Assembly: GCA_903866275.1 (NCBI GenBank)
Contig: CAIPMU010000014.1
Location: forward strand, 62,001 to 126,000
Source: Vampirovibrio chlorellavorus
Lineage (GTDB): Bacteria; Cyanobacteriota; Vampirovibrionia; Vampirovibrionales; Vampirovibrionaceae
Length of the DNA: 64,000 bases
Reading direction: 5' to 3'
Position 1 is the stretch's first letter. Each line of letters begins with the position of its first letter. The notes below the pieces were generated by a model. That model ran no database searches, was not told where the DNA came from, and saw nothing but the letters and a program-made list of their open reading frames with translations. The position numbers were made by a program, and so were the translations under genes. This document shows positions 55,992 through 64,000 of the stretch, piece after piece.

Positions 55992-57392
55992 ATGAAAATC
56001 GTTTTCTGTTCAGCCGAAGTGACCCCTTTTTCGCAAGCGGGGGGGCTGGGAGACGTCATTGGGAGTCTTCCAAGGGCTTTGGCAGCGTTGGGCAACGATT
56101 GCGCCATTCTCACTCCGCTGTATGGCCTGGTGGATAAAGAGGAGCATCAGCTGGAGCCAACGGAAATTGCTTTTGACGTGCATTTTCACGGGAAGAATTA
56201 TCCCATTGTGATTTGGAAGGGCAAATTGCCCCGCAGCGAAGTCCCGGTGTACTTTGTGGATAACTACCAGCTGTTTGGCTCGCGGGATCAGGTATATCCC
56301 TATGGTCAGCCTGAATGGGAGCTGGAAGGCTTCCTGATCTTCAGTCAGGCTACCTTTGAGCTGTTGCGTCGGCTGCATTACCGCCCGGATATTCTGCATG
56401 TGCACGATTGGCACACGTCGTCCGTGGCCACCACCTTGTCTGATATTCGGCCGTTTGATCAGTATTTTTCCCGCACCCTGTCGGTGTTGACCATCCATAA
56501 CATTCACTATCAGGGGGTGTTTGGTCAGGTAAACTGGCTGAAGGAAGGCATCTACAAAACCGATGCGGTCACCACCGTTTCCCCGACTTACGCGCTGGAA
56601 ATTCAGTCGCCTGAATTCGGTGCGGGGCTTGACCCCGTGATTCGCGAGTGTACGCAAAAAGTATCCGGCATCCTGAACGGGATTGATACGGAACTCTATA
56701 ATCCCGCCACCGAGGCCTTCATCACCCAGCACTATACCGCCGAAACTTTCGAAGCAGGCAAGCGCGAATGCAAGGCCGTGCTGCAACATGAGCTGGGTTT
56801 GCCGGTCAATCCTGATGTGCCGCTGGTGGGCTTTGTGGGTCGGTTGGCAGATCAAAAGGGCCTGGATATTCTGTTGCCTGCCATGAAAGCCCTGAACGAT
56901 CAGGGTGTGGCCGTGCAGTGGGTCTTGCTGGGCAGTGGCGATCCCAAAATGGAAGAAAAGCTCAAGGCCCTGAACGCTTCCACGGATAATGTACGCAGCT
57001 ATGTCGGTTTCAGTACGGCTATGGCGCAGAAGATTTATGCGGGCTCGGATTTGTTTGCCATGCCCAGCGCCTTTGAACCCTGTGGGCTGGGGCAGATGAT
57101 TGCCCTGCGCTACGGTTCGGTGCCGGTGGTGCGTGGTGTGGGCGGTTTAGTTGATACCATTACCGATGTGCGCGCTCAGCCCCACCGGGGCAACGGCTTT
57201 AAATTCAGCGAGTACAGCAGCGAGAAGCTTCAGGAAGTGATTTTGAACGCACTGGAAGCCTACAAGCACAAAGAGACCTGGCATGATCTGGTGCGGCGGG
57301 GTATGGCGGATGATCACAGTTGGACGACCAGCGCTCAAGCCTACCAGAAGCTCTATACACGCCTGAGTAACCCGGCTTCTGTCCCGGCTTAG
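55992..57392 (+). CDS. glgA: Glycogen synthase (ADP-glucose type)
   Basis: 466 residues, GT5 family: KIVFCSAEVTPFSQAGGLGDVIGSLP at the N-terminus, LHVHDWHTS, VLTIHNIHYQG, GFVGRLADQKGLD and MPSAFEPCGLGQMIALRYGS. It elongates alpha-1,4-glucan. No other glycogen gene is adjacent. No clear Shine-Dalgarno before the ATG. Confidence 0.96.
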   Translation: MKIVFCSAEVTPFSQAGGLGDVIGSLPRALAALGNDCAILTPLYGLVDKEEHQLEPTEIAFDVHFHGKNYPIVIWKGKLPRSEVPVYFVDNYQLFGSRDQVYPYGQPEWELEGFLIFSQATFELLRRLHYRPDILHVHDWHTSSVATTLSDIRPFDQYFSRTLSVLTIHNIHYQGVFGQVNWLKEGIYKTDAVTTVSPTYALEIQSPEFGAGLDPVIRECTQKVSGILNGIDTELYNPATEAFITQHYTAETFEAGKRECKAVLQHELGLPVNPDVPLVGFVGRLADQKGLDILLPAMKALNDQGVAVQWVLLGSGDPKMEEKLKALNASTDNVRSYVGFSTAMAQKIYAGSDLFAMPSAFEPCGLGQMIALRYGSVPVVRGVGGLVDTITDVRAQPHRGNGFKFSEYSSEKLQEVILNALEAYKHKETWHDLVRRGMADDHSWTTSAQAYQKLYTRLSNPASVPA

Positions 57393-57538
57393 GGGCGCTT
57401 TGGAGCAGGTGGCTTTTTTGGAATGATGCGACCATGCGTGTTGCTGATGCGTGCTTTCTGGGTTTTGGCGCGGGGCGGGCGGACAAAACGCAACCCATGC
57501 TCGCCATTGGCTTTTGCGTGTTATAGAATGTACCCACT

Positions 57539-58165
57539 ATGGCAAATTTAATCTCCCTGTTGCGTACCCTGTTAGGCCTGCTGGTGGTGGGCTTGCTGTT
57601 TCAGCACACCCATGCCGTTTACCTGCTCTGCTTTGGGTTGACGGTTATCGTCATTGCCATGGATGCGCTGGACGGGTATGTAGCCCGCAAGTTTAACGAA
57701 GCCTCCAAGCTGGGCGCGGTAATTGATATTCTGGGTGACCGGGTGGTGGAGCAAGTCTACTGGGTTACCTTTCTGGCCCTGGGTTGGATTCCCCTTTGGG
57801 TGCCGTTGGTGGTGATCGTGCGCGGTATCGTGGTAGATGGCTTGCGTTCGATGGCTTTTGAACAGGGCTATACCGCCTTTGGACAGTCCAGTATGCAGCA
57901 AAGCCGTCTGGGCTGGTTGCTGGTGAGTTCCAATTTTAGTCGTACCACCTATGCCGTGGCCAAGGCCGCTGCCTTTGCCTTCCTGATTCTGGGTCACACG
58001 CCGGGTCTGGAGCCGCAGGCCAATAGCACCATTACGCTGGTGGGTCTGGGGTGTACCTATGTCTCCGTTGCGTTCTGCGTGGTGCGTGGCTTGCCGGTGC
58101 TGGTGGAAGGCCGTCGCTTTCTGGCCGAGGATGCCAAACAGGCCAAGGCTAACAACCCGGCCTGA
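57539..58165 (+). CDS. CDP-alcohol phosphatidyltransferase family protein
   Basis: 208 residues, about six membrane segments. The D-A-L-D-G-Y-V-A-R ... G-A-V-I-D-I-L-G-D motif (~42-66) is the family's CDP-binding signature. PgsA (phosphatidylglycerophosphate synthase) is the most likely member, but the substrate is not readable from sequence alone. Confidence 0.88.
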   Translation: MANLISLLRTLLGLLVVGLLFQHTHAVYLLCFGLTVIVIAMDALDGYVARKFNEASKLGAVIDILGDRVVEQVYWVTFLALGWIPLWVPLVVIVRGIVVDGLRSMAFEQGYTAFGQSSMQQSRLGWLLVSSNFSRTTYAVAKAAAFAFLILGHTPGLEPQANSTITLVGLGCTYVSVAFCVVRGLPVLVEGRRFLAEDAKQAKANNPA

Positions 58166-58240
58166 CGGGATGCGGCTGAGCAGGCTTTGCTCTTATCCAA
58201 CGATCGTTTTATTGAGATGAGTCTCTGAGATTACCCTTGC

Positions 58241-59785
58241 ATGTCTGAGTTGAAACCGAATCAAGGCTTGAAAATTTTCAACACGCTGAATGGCGGGGTT
58301 GAAGAATTTTCGCCCTTAGATCCGGCGGGCAAGCAAGTGCGGATGTACGTTTGCGGGCCTACGGTTTACGATGACGCCCATTTGGGGCACGCCCGCTGTT
58401 ACATCACCTGGGATGTCCTCTATCGCTTCCTGAAGTTTCTGGAGTACGACGTCAAATATGTCCGCAACGTGACCGATGTGGACGATAAAATCCTGAACCG
58501 GGCCAAGGAGCGGGGCGAAACCCCGACTGCGCTGGCTGAGCGAAACTATGTGAGTTTTGCCGAGGATATGAGCGCTCTGAACGTGCTTTCCCCGGATGAA
58601 GAGCCGCGGGCCACCCAATACATTTCCCATATGCTGGACGGCATTTCGACCCTGATCGCCAAAGGGGCTGCGTATGCCGCTCCGGATGGCAGCGTGTACT
58701 TTCGGGTGTCGGCTAAGAAAGATTACGGCAAGCTTAGCCAAAAGCCGCTGGATGACTTAAAGTCCGTGGCGCGGGTGGAAGCCGACCCCAACAAGGAATC
58801 TCCGCTGGATTTTGCTTTGTGGAAGGCCGTGCCCTTGAGTGATGCGAACGCTTGGGCCTCCCCCTGGCCCGCAACCGGCGAAAGCAAGGGCTGGGGCCGT
58901 CCGGGCTGGCACATGGAATGTTCCGCAATGAACCATGCGGTTTTTGGTGAGCAGATTGATATTCACGCCGGTGGGGCGGATTTGATTTTTCCGCACCACG
59001 AGAATGAGATTGCCCAAAGTGAAGCCTGGACAGGGCATGCGCCATTTTCCAAATACTGGATGCACAACGGTTTTGTGAACGTTAGTGGCCATAAAATGTC
59101 CAAGAGTCTGGGCAATTTCGCCACCATTAAAACCTTGCTGGAGCGTTATGACGCCAATACCATCCGCTACTTCCTGTTGACCAACCACTACCGGATGCCT
59201 GTGGATTTTAACGATGAAGCCCTGCAAGCGGCCGAAAATTGGGTGGTGAAAGCCAAGCGCGCCCTGAATGAAGCCAGAACGGCTTTGGGGCTGGACCTGA
59301 CGGCAGTACAGCAGCAGGTTTGTGCCAGTTTTTCCGCTTTACAAGCTTTGCCTCATTCGGTTGATAAGCAGAATTTTGTCTGGCTTTGCAATGAGATGAT
59401 GGAGGATTTGAATACTCCCAAAGCCTTGGCCAAGTTTAATGACACGTTGGGGCACCTAAGAGCCGCTGCACTAAACAGTGGTTCGATTGCAGGCACCCCG
59501 GTTGTTGCTGACTTACCCTCTGCATTTCAAATGGCCGTGTCCATGCTGACCCTGTTGGGTTTTGATTTGGGTTTGTTCTTGAACGAGGCTTCGGCCAAGG
59601 CGGATTTACCGCTGGATGACATTCAGCAACTGATTGCAGCCCGTAAGCAGGCCAAAGCGGATAAGAACTGGCCGCAAGCTGATGCCATCCGTAATCAGAT
59701 TACTGAGATGGGCTTAAAAATTCTGGACAACAAGGACGGCACCACTTCAGTGGAAAAGGACGGGCTGGAAGTGGCCCGTGTCTGA
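58241..59785 (+). CDS. cysS: Cysteinyl-tRNA synthetase
   Basis: 514 residues, class I. HIGH-type motif HLGH (~47-50) after YVCGPTVYDDA, zinc ligands including GWHMECSAMN and HHENE, and KMSKS at ~285-289. The C-terminal end is standard DALR plus tail. Its last 8 nt overlap mrnC. Confidence 0.98.
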   Translation: MSELKPNQGLKIFNTLNGGVEEFSPLDPAGKQVRMYVCGPTVYDDAHLGHARCYITWDVLYRFLKFLEYDVKYVRNVTDVDDKILNRAKERGETPTALAERNYVSFAEDMSALNVLSPDEEPRATQYISHMLDGISTLIAKGAAYAAPDGSVYFRVSAKKDYGKLSQKPLDDLKSVARVEADPNKESPLDFALWKAVPLSDANAWASPWPATGESKGWGRPGWHMECSAMNHAVFGEQIDIHAGGADLIFPHHENEIAQSEAWTGHAPFSKYWMHNGFVNVSGHKMSKSLGNFATIKTLLERYDANTIRYFLLTNHYRMPVDFNDEALQAAENWVVKAKRALNEARTALGLDLTAVQQQVCASFSALQALPHSVDKQNFVWLCNEMMEDLNTPKALAKFNDTLGHLRAAALNSGSIAGTPVVADLPSAFQMAVSMLTLLGFDLGLFLNEASAKADLPLDDIQQLIAARKQAKADKNWPQADAIRNQITEMGLKILDNKDGTTSVEKDGLEVARV

Positions 59786-60248
59786 GGAAGAACGGGAGCC
59801 TATCCCGGCAGAGCCGGATGACGTTGAGGCGAGAACAGAAGTGTGGCCGGGTTTCAATCAGTTGCCGCATCCCCGCGCGTTGGCGTTTCTGGGCGATGCA
59901 GTCTATGAGATTTTTCTGCGGGAATGGGCCGTGGCCTTGCACGGCAAGGCGCAATCCAAGGCACTGCATGGCTTTACGGTGATGCTGGCGCGGGCCAGTG
60001 CCCAGGTTGCCTTGCTTCACCATTTGCAGCCGTATTTAACCCCAACAGAACTGGAGCTGATTCGGCAAGGGCGCAACGTCGGTGTGGGATCTTCCCGTCG
60101 GGCGGAGCAGGCCACACATCGACAAGCCACAGGCTTTGAAGCCCTGCTGGGTGCCTTGCACCTGCAGCAACCGGATCGCCTGCAGGCATTGTTGGCTTTG
60201 GCAAAGCCCTTTTTACAGGCGCACTGGGAAGCGCAACAGAACGGTTAG
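59778..60248 (+). CDS. mrnC: Mini-ribonuclease III
   Basis: 156 residues from GTG 59778. LAFLGDAVYEIFLR and RQGRNVGVGSSRRAEQATHR with TGFEALLGALHL are the RNase III catalytic-domain motifs without a dsRNA-binding domain. In B. subtilis MrnC matures 23S rRNA ends and is also next to cysS. An acidic N-terminal ~25 residues is extra. Confidence 0.9.
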   Translation: MSEEEREPIPAEPDDVEARTEVWPGFNQLPHPRALAFLGDAVYEIFLREWAVALHGKAQSKALHGFTVMLARASAQVALLHHLQPYLTPTELELIRQGRNVGVGSSRRAEQATHRQATGFEALLGALHLQQPDRLQALLALAKPFLQAHWEAQQNG

Positions 60249-60346
60249 GCCCGCTCAGAGAACAGTGAGCACTTTTTGGGAAAACATGACGTTACAAACT
60301 GTTCCAGGATTTTAAATGTTTGTTTTTATATATTTACAAGGACGAC

Positions 60347-60404
60347 AGGCTGGGTTTGAAACTTTAAAAACGGATAGGCTGGGTTCAAATTTTCAAAATC
60401 AAAA
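60347..60404. repeat. Two-copy imperfect tandem repeat, 29-nt period
   Basis: AGGCTGGGTT begins at 60347 and at 60376, each followed by an A/T-rich stretch (TTGAAACTTT, TCAAATTTTC). It is in the gap between mrnC and the MCE gene. Confidence 0.45.
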
Positions 60405-60426
60405 ACGACATTAATTTTTGCGCTTT

Positions 60427-60458
60427 AACGCCGACTCTTTATGAGCGGCGTTTTTTAT
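60427..60458 (+). terminator. Intrinsic terminator downstream of mrnC
   Basis: AACGCCG (60427-60433) pairs with CGGCGTT (60446-60452), with CTC/GAG continuing the stem, followed by a T run. It lies ~180 nt after the mrnC stop. Confidence 0.8.
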
Positions 60459-60501
60459 TGCTGGCGGGCAAGGGTCGCGTCAAGCTTTCAAACGTACCTG
60501 C

Positions 60502-61632
60502 CTAAGGCATAGACGAGAAGCTGTTAGGGGTGCTGTTGGGGGTAGGGTTCGGCGGCGCAATTTTAGCGTTCAGCCGGTTGAGTGTTTGGTTGAGTTGGTG
60601 CATTTGCTGATGCGTGTGCTGGAGTGCGGGTGTAATGTCTCGTCGGGTGGCTTTTTCGGCGCGATCCAGGACCGTGGAGAGATGGGTGCTTTGGCTGGCG
60701 TTGGTCTTTAACCATTGCGAAATGGGGGCTTGCTGGATATGTTGGCTCAGGGTTTTGGCACTTTGGCTGGCCCGGGTGTTCAGCTGATTCAACTGGGTGA
60801 GTTTTTGCTGGAAGCTGATGGTGCTTAAGGTGCCTTGCTCCTCTTTTTGCAAGAGTTGACTCAATTTGCGAATGTTGAGAAAGTAGCGTTGCAGCTCCGG
60901 CTTGGCACTGGCGGGTTGCGTGAGATGGGCCGCATAAGCCAGGCCTGGACTCAGTTCGTTCAGGGTGGCAATGGCCGGGTGGCTTTCATCCTGAATGTCT
61001 TGATGCATGGATAGAATGGCCCGGTTCAGCGCCCCGGAGTGCTGGACCGCTCCGTCGCTCATTTGGTGAATTTCTCGAATGTTGAACTGCAGTTCTTCAA
61101 CCGGTTTCTTTTTGCCGAAAAAGTCCGTGATGTTTTCGGCCCCTTTTTGCAGGGCTTGGGTAACGTCAATGGTGGCATTGAGCACATCTTGCATCCGGAT
61201 GGGGTCCTGCACCCGATAGATGGGTTGCCCGTTGATCATGGGTTGTGCGGTTTCAGGGGCGGCAATCTCTACGCTTTTGGCACCGCCCAGGCCGGTGAAT
61301 AAAATATCAAAGGTCGATCCTGACGGGATCTTCAGTGAGCCTGGATCGGTCTGGATGGTGACTTCCACATGGTCGTTGCGAATGCGAAGATCACTGACAA
61401 AACCGATATCGGTACCCATCAGGCGAACAGGCGAGCCTTTGGAAATTTCGTTGGCATTGCGAAAGTTCAGGGTGAAGGTTTGTCCACGCTTGGCGGGAAG
61501 CGCAATGGCAAAGAAGTAGACCCCGTAAGCCAGGAGCAGGGCCAACACTAACCAGAGCAGAATGTCTGATATAATGGCCCTATTGAAGAGGGGCAGTTTT
61601 TGGGTTGGTGCGGCTTTTAAACTGTCCGTCAT
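60502..61632 (-). CDS. MCE (MlaD)-family protein
   Basis: About 376 residues. One membrane segment (~22-44), then an MCE domain (~50-130; FRNANEISKGSPVRLMGTDIGFV, then GLGGAKSVEI). A long helical Gln/Ser-rich tail, likely coiled coil, follows. MCE proteins form substrate-binding rings for lipid transport between membranes. No permease or ATPase gene is beside it. ATG 61632 is chosen because starting at 61704 would overlap the divergent protease gene. Confidence 0.88.
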   Translation of the reverse strand: MTDSLKAAPTQKLPLFNRAIISDILLWLVLALLLAYGVYFFAIALPAKRGQTFTLNFRNANEISKGSPVRLMGTDIGFVSDLRIRNDHVEVTIQTDPGSLKIPSGSTFDILFTGLGGAKSVEIAAPETAQPMINGQPIYRVQDPIRMQDVLNATIDVTQALQKGAENITDFFGKKKPVEELQFNIREIHQMSDGAVQHSGALNRAILSMHQDIQDESHPAIATLNELSPGLAYAAHLTQPASAKPELQRYFLNIRKLSQLLQKEEQGTLSTISFQQKLTQLNQLNTRASQSAKTLSQHIQQAPISQWLKTNASQSTHLSTVLDRAEKATRRDITPALQHTHQQMHQLNQTLNRLNAKIAPPNPTPNSTPNSFSSMP

Positions 61633-61665
61633 AATGTCATTAGCATACAACAGGACGCCCTTGAA

Positions 61666-62436
61666 GTGGACACCCCCTCTCCAATTCTGCAGGAACGTGA
61701 ACATGGGCTGGTGGCGTCTGCTGGCCTTGCTACGAATGTGCTGCCCCCCTGGGATATGTACGTGGTTTGTGTCTCCCTGATTTCAGGGTATATCCTGATT
61801 CCGTTGCTGGTGAGTCAAATGTTGTTGCTGTGGGCGCCTTTTTGCGGAGACACAGTGCAAATGGTTGTTCAGCAGAGTACCACCTTGCTGACCTGGATTA
61901 CCATTTTTGCCGTGTTGCGTTGGCGCTATGGCGCGATTGCACAGTATCTGGGCTTGGTGTTGAATCGGCCATTGGCCTATTATGGCTGGGAGGCTGTGCA
62001 ACTCATCCTGCTGACCACCGGTTTGACGCTGGGTTTGAATGTTTTCTGGACGGTGATCGCTCAACTTCTGCCGGGCTGGCATCCGGCGGATAAAATCCCT
62101 TATACCGATTATCATTCTTTTCGATTGTTGGTGCTGGCCGGATTTGCGGTGCTGATGGCACCGTTTCTGGAAGAACTGATTTTTCGGGGACTGGTGCAAT
62201 CCACCTTTTATAAAAAGTGTCAGCCCTTGCAGGCCGTGTTTTGGGCCACGCTGGTTTTTTTATCCCTGCATGGCAGCTACTTTGGAGATATTAAGGCGCT
62301 GTCCCATGTGCTGGTGCTGGGTTTGTGTCTGGGCTTCTGGCGGGAGCGAACACAATCATTAGTGCCCGGTATGCTGGCGCATGGTTTTAATAACGGGTTG
62401 GCCTTGTTCATGCTGTTGAAGTACGCTCCGAAATAA
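61666..62436 (+). CDS. CPBP-family intramembrane protease
   Basis: 256 residues with six or more membrane segments. FLEELIFRGLVQ (E169, E170, R174) and later LSLHG and LAHGFNNG carry the CPBP (Abi) motifs, with a probable metal-dependent glutamyl protease site. Role not known. GTG 61666 has AGGA ten bases upstream. Confidence 0.88.
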   Translation: MDTPSPILQEREHGLVASAGLATNVLPPWDMYVVCVSLISGYILIPLLVSQMLLLWAPFCGDTVQMVVQQSTTLLTWITIFAVLRWRYGAIAQYLGLVLNRPLAYYGWEAVQLILLTTGLTLGLNVFWTVIAQLLPGWHPADKIPYTDYHSFRLLVLAGFAVLMAPFLEELIFRGLVQSTFYKKCQPLQAVFWATLVFLSLHGSYFGDIKALSHVLVLGLCLGFWRERTQSLVPGMLAHGFNNGLALFMLLKYAPK

Positions 62437-62452
62437 TGGACGAATTTTTTTA

Positions 62453-62491
62453 TTGAAGAAAAAAGAAACCGCAGGTGGGTGAGACCTGCGG
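62453..62491 (-). terminator. Terminator of the flagellar gene
   Basis: CCGCAGGT (62469-62476) and ACCTGCGG (62484-62491) form an 8-bp stem. On the minus strand a TTTCTTTTTTC tract follows it. Confidence 0.7.
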
Positions 62492-62589
62492 ATTTGGTTC
62501 AAGGAAGAGTGGATCTCTTGCGCCTTGCGAGCCTTTGGGCTTAGCGGGCCTGGGGCTGTTGAGGCGCTGTGGGTTGGAGACAGGGGTTA

Positions 62590-63783
62590 TTACATGATCT
62601 GGATAATGGTCTGCATGACTTCGCTTTGGGTGCGAACCACTTTACTGGCCGCTTCCAAACCGCGTTGGGTGACGATCATGTTGGTGAACTCACCGGCAAT
62701 GTCCACGTTGGAGGATTCCAGTGAGCCGGAGTTGATACTGCCACGGGCGCCACTGTTGGCCGTTCCGAAGTCCGTGTTACCGCTGTTGGCTGCAGCCAGG
62801 AAGTTGTTGTTGCCGTCGTACTGCAAACCTTCCGGGTTGGTGACGCTGGCAGACTGAATCTGGAGTTGCATGCCTTCCAGACCACCGGCGCCGACGGCTA
62901 GACCTACACCCCCATCGAAGACGGCTGTGGCGCCGACTTCGTCTACAAGGCCACTGTCGGTGGCGGTTTGGTTATTGGCAGAGAACGTTCCACCTTCGTT
63001 GGGCTCGTGAATGAGTTCGGTGCGCCATAAGGTGGGATCCGATGGATTGGCGGCGACGGTGGCGGCATTGGTGCGTACCGAGATAATATCGCCGTTGCTG
63101 TATTTAGCCGCAATGGCACCATCGACCCCCACGGTGAAGCTTTGCAGGCTGACCGGGGTATTGGTCTGGCTGGTAGCGCCCGCGTTCATCGCGGCAAAGA
63201 TGGGGCCAGCGCCAGAGGTATCGGTACCAATGGGCGAGAAGTGGGTTTGTACGATGGCGCCATTGGCATCCAGATCTTTGGTGATCAGGAACTGCTCAGG
63301 TAACTTCACCCGGCCCAGTGTCAGGCTGCTGGTTCCGGAGACTTGAGAGGTGCCACGTACCCGGTTGCCAGAGCTGCTCACCAGGTTTCCGCTGGAATCC
63401 AGACTGAAGTTGCCAGCGCGGGTCAGGTAGTAGGCCCCTGAGTTGTTGCCGTTGAAGGGGTCGATGCGTTCTACCGCGAAGAAGCCGCCGCCGCTGATCA
63501 GCATGTCGGTGCTGCGGCCAGTGTATTGGGTGCCCCCTTGGCTAAAGTTGGAGGCGATTTCGGAAACCAGCGCGCCGTTACCGATTTGACGCGGGTTGGT
63601 ACCACCTAATGTTCCGTTGGGGGCCGTACCCCCGCTGATGGTGCTGGCAAATACCGTGGCAAAGTTGGCGGAGCTGGATTTAAAACCCAGGGTGTTGACG
63701 TTGGCGATGTTGTTGGAAATAACATTCAATCGTTGCTGGTTCGCTCGGATCCCGGACACTGCCGAGAAAATGCCTGAACTCAT
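62590..63783 (-). CDS. flgE: Flagellar hook protein FlgE
   Basis: 397 residues. The N-terminal rod/hook signature SAVSGIRANQQRLNVISNNIANVNTLGFK, the middle LTRAGNFSLDSSGNLV, and the C-terminal SSNVDIAGEFTNMIVTQRGLEAASKVV define a hook-basal body protein. Length fits FlgE better than FlgF/FlgG (~260). GTGAGGG precedes the ATG. This implies a flagellum. Confidence 0.92.
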   Translation of the reverse strand: MSSGIFSAVSGIRANQQRLNVISNNIANVNTLGFKSSSANFATVFASTISGGTAPNGTLGGTNPRQIGNGALVSEIASNFSQGGTQYTGRSTDMLISGGGFFAVERIDPFNGNNSGAYYLTRAGNFSLDSSGNLVSSSGNRVRGTSQVSGTSSLTLGRVKLPEQFLITKDLDANGAIVQTHFSPIGTDTSGAGPIFAAMNAGATSQTNTPVSLQSFTVGVDGAIAAKYSNGDIISVRTNAATVAANPSDPTLWRTELIHEPNEGGTFSANNQTATDSGLVDEVGATAVFDGGVGLAVGAGGLEGMQLQIQSASVTNPEGLQYDGNNNFLAAANSGNTDFGTANSGARGSINSGSLESSNVDIAGEFTNMIVTQRGLEAASKVVRTQSEVMQTIIQIM

Positions 63784-63886
63784 AGGTATACCCTCACTGT
63801 TCTCTTCTTTGTCTGATGATGAACTTTGAATGCGGTTTGATGAATTTTCGTTGGCCTGGACGGGGTTAAATCAAGGGTTGATCTGC

Positions 63887-64000
63887 TTAGCTTGCTCCCC
63901 CTGTGGTGCTAGTGCCTGTTGTCGTGGTTGCTGGTGGCGTCGAGAGATTCTGGACTTTATCCAGGTCGTAATAGTTGCCGTTGATTTTGACCAGCGCCTT
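63887..64000 (-). CDS. Partial C-terminus of upstream flagellar gene, possibly flgD
   Basis: 37 residues ending at TAA 63887-63889 (ALVKINGNYYDLDKVQNL, then a Thr/Pro/Gly-rich tail). The frame continues beyond the window. Position just upstream of flgE suggests FlgD, the hook-capping protein, but the visible part is too short to be sure. Confidence 0.4.
   Translation of the reverse strand, partial: KALVKINGNYYDLDKVQNLSTPPATTTTGTSTTGGAS

Overview
This is a bacterial chromosomal window, densely packed, with housekeeping genes and no prophage, insertion sequence or CRISPR array that I could recognise. The organism is most likely a non-photosynthetic relative of cyanobacteria (Vampirovibrionia, formerly Melainabacteria). 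Pointers are the cyanobacterial-type class V aminotransferase next to serA, a Ycf23/DUF561 protein, a minCDE cluster, TonB-ExbB-ExbD envelope machinery (a Gram-negative trait), a flagellar hook gene and a zinc-type ribosomal protein S14. RqcP and Mini-RNase III, better known from Firmicutes, are also present. No photosynthesis gene is seen. The lineage call is an inference from gene content.

Layout. 1-7.8 kb: a cut-off protein with a cytidine-deaminase-like but catalytically degenerate domain, a serine-biosynthesis pair (aminotransferase and SerA), an orphan promoter-to-terminator unit, a TonB-type protein, an asparaginase with a YkgJ cysteine-cluster protein, and a thiamine-binding protein. 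7.8-18.3 kb: tRNA-Thr, tRNA-Tyr, tRNA-Thr, tuf and an S10/spc ribosomal protein run from rpsJ to rplR, which ends in a terminator before rpsE. 18.4-24.8 kb: minC-minD-minE on the minus strand, glutamate dehydrogenase, rqcP, enolase and a hibernation factor. 24.8-33.6 kb: DUF4870 and DUF58 membrane proteins, DUF429, ychF, the threonine degradation pair tdh-kbl, a GGDEF plus HD-GYP protein and rpoZ.

33.6-51.6 kb mixes housekeeping genes (uppS, rplI, murA, rpsU, upp, 3-methyladenine glycosylase, HIT protein) with lineage-specific ones: a 59-residue ORF behind a structured leader, a large TPR protein, Ycf23, two small HTH regulators, a TrmB-like regulator, a protein with a duplicated RWYxQDP motif, a HEXXH protein and two more YkgJ proteins. 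Three related intergenic repeats sit here. Two of them carry paired hairpins whose arms differ by compensatory changes. Two short palindromes of the form ATTCCC-N8-GGGAAT are also seen. A convincing small-RNA unit lies at about 37.66-37.78 kb. It has an extended -10 box, a perfect 10-bp stem with a 43-nt C/U-rich loop containing an anti-Shine-Dalgarno stretch, and a U tract.

51.8-64 kb: a secreted glycine-zipper protein, a TonB-ExbB-ExbD-ExbD operon, glycogen synthase, a CDP-alcohol phosphatidyltransferase, cysS-mrnC, an MCE-domain lipid-transport protein divergent from a CPBP protease, and flgE with the tail of an upstream gene, possibly flgD.

Starts were moved inside longer open frames where a Shine-Dalgarno sequence and family length supported it. 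All assignments come from reading motifs; no database search was run.
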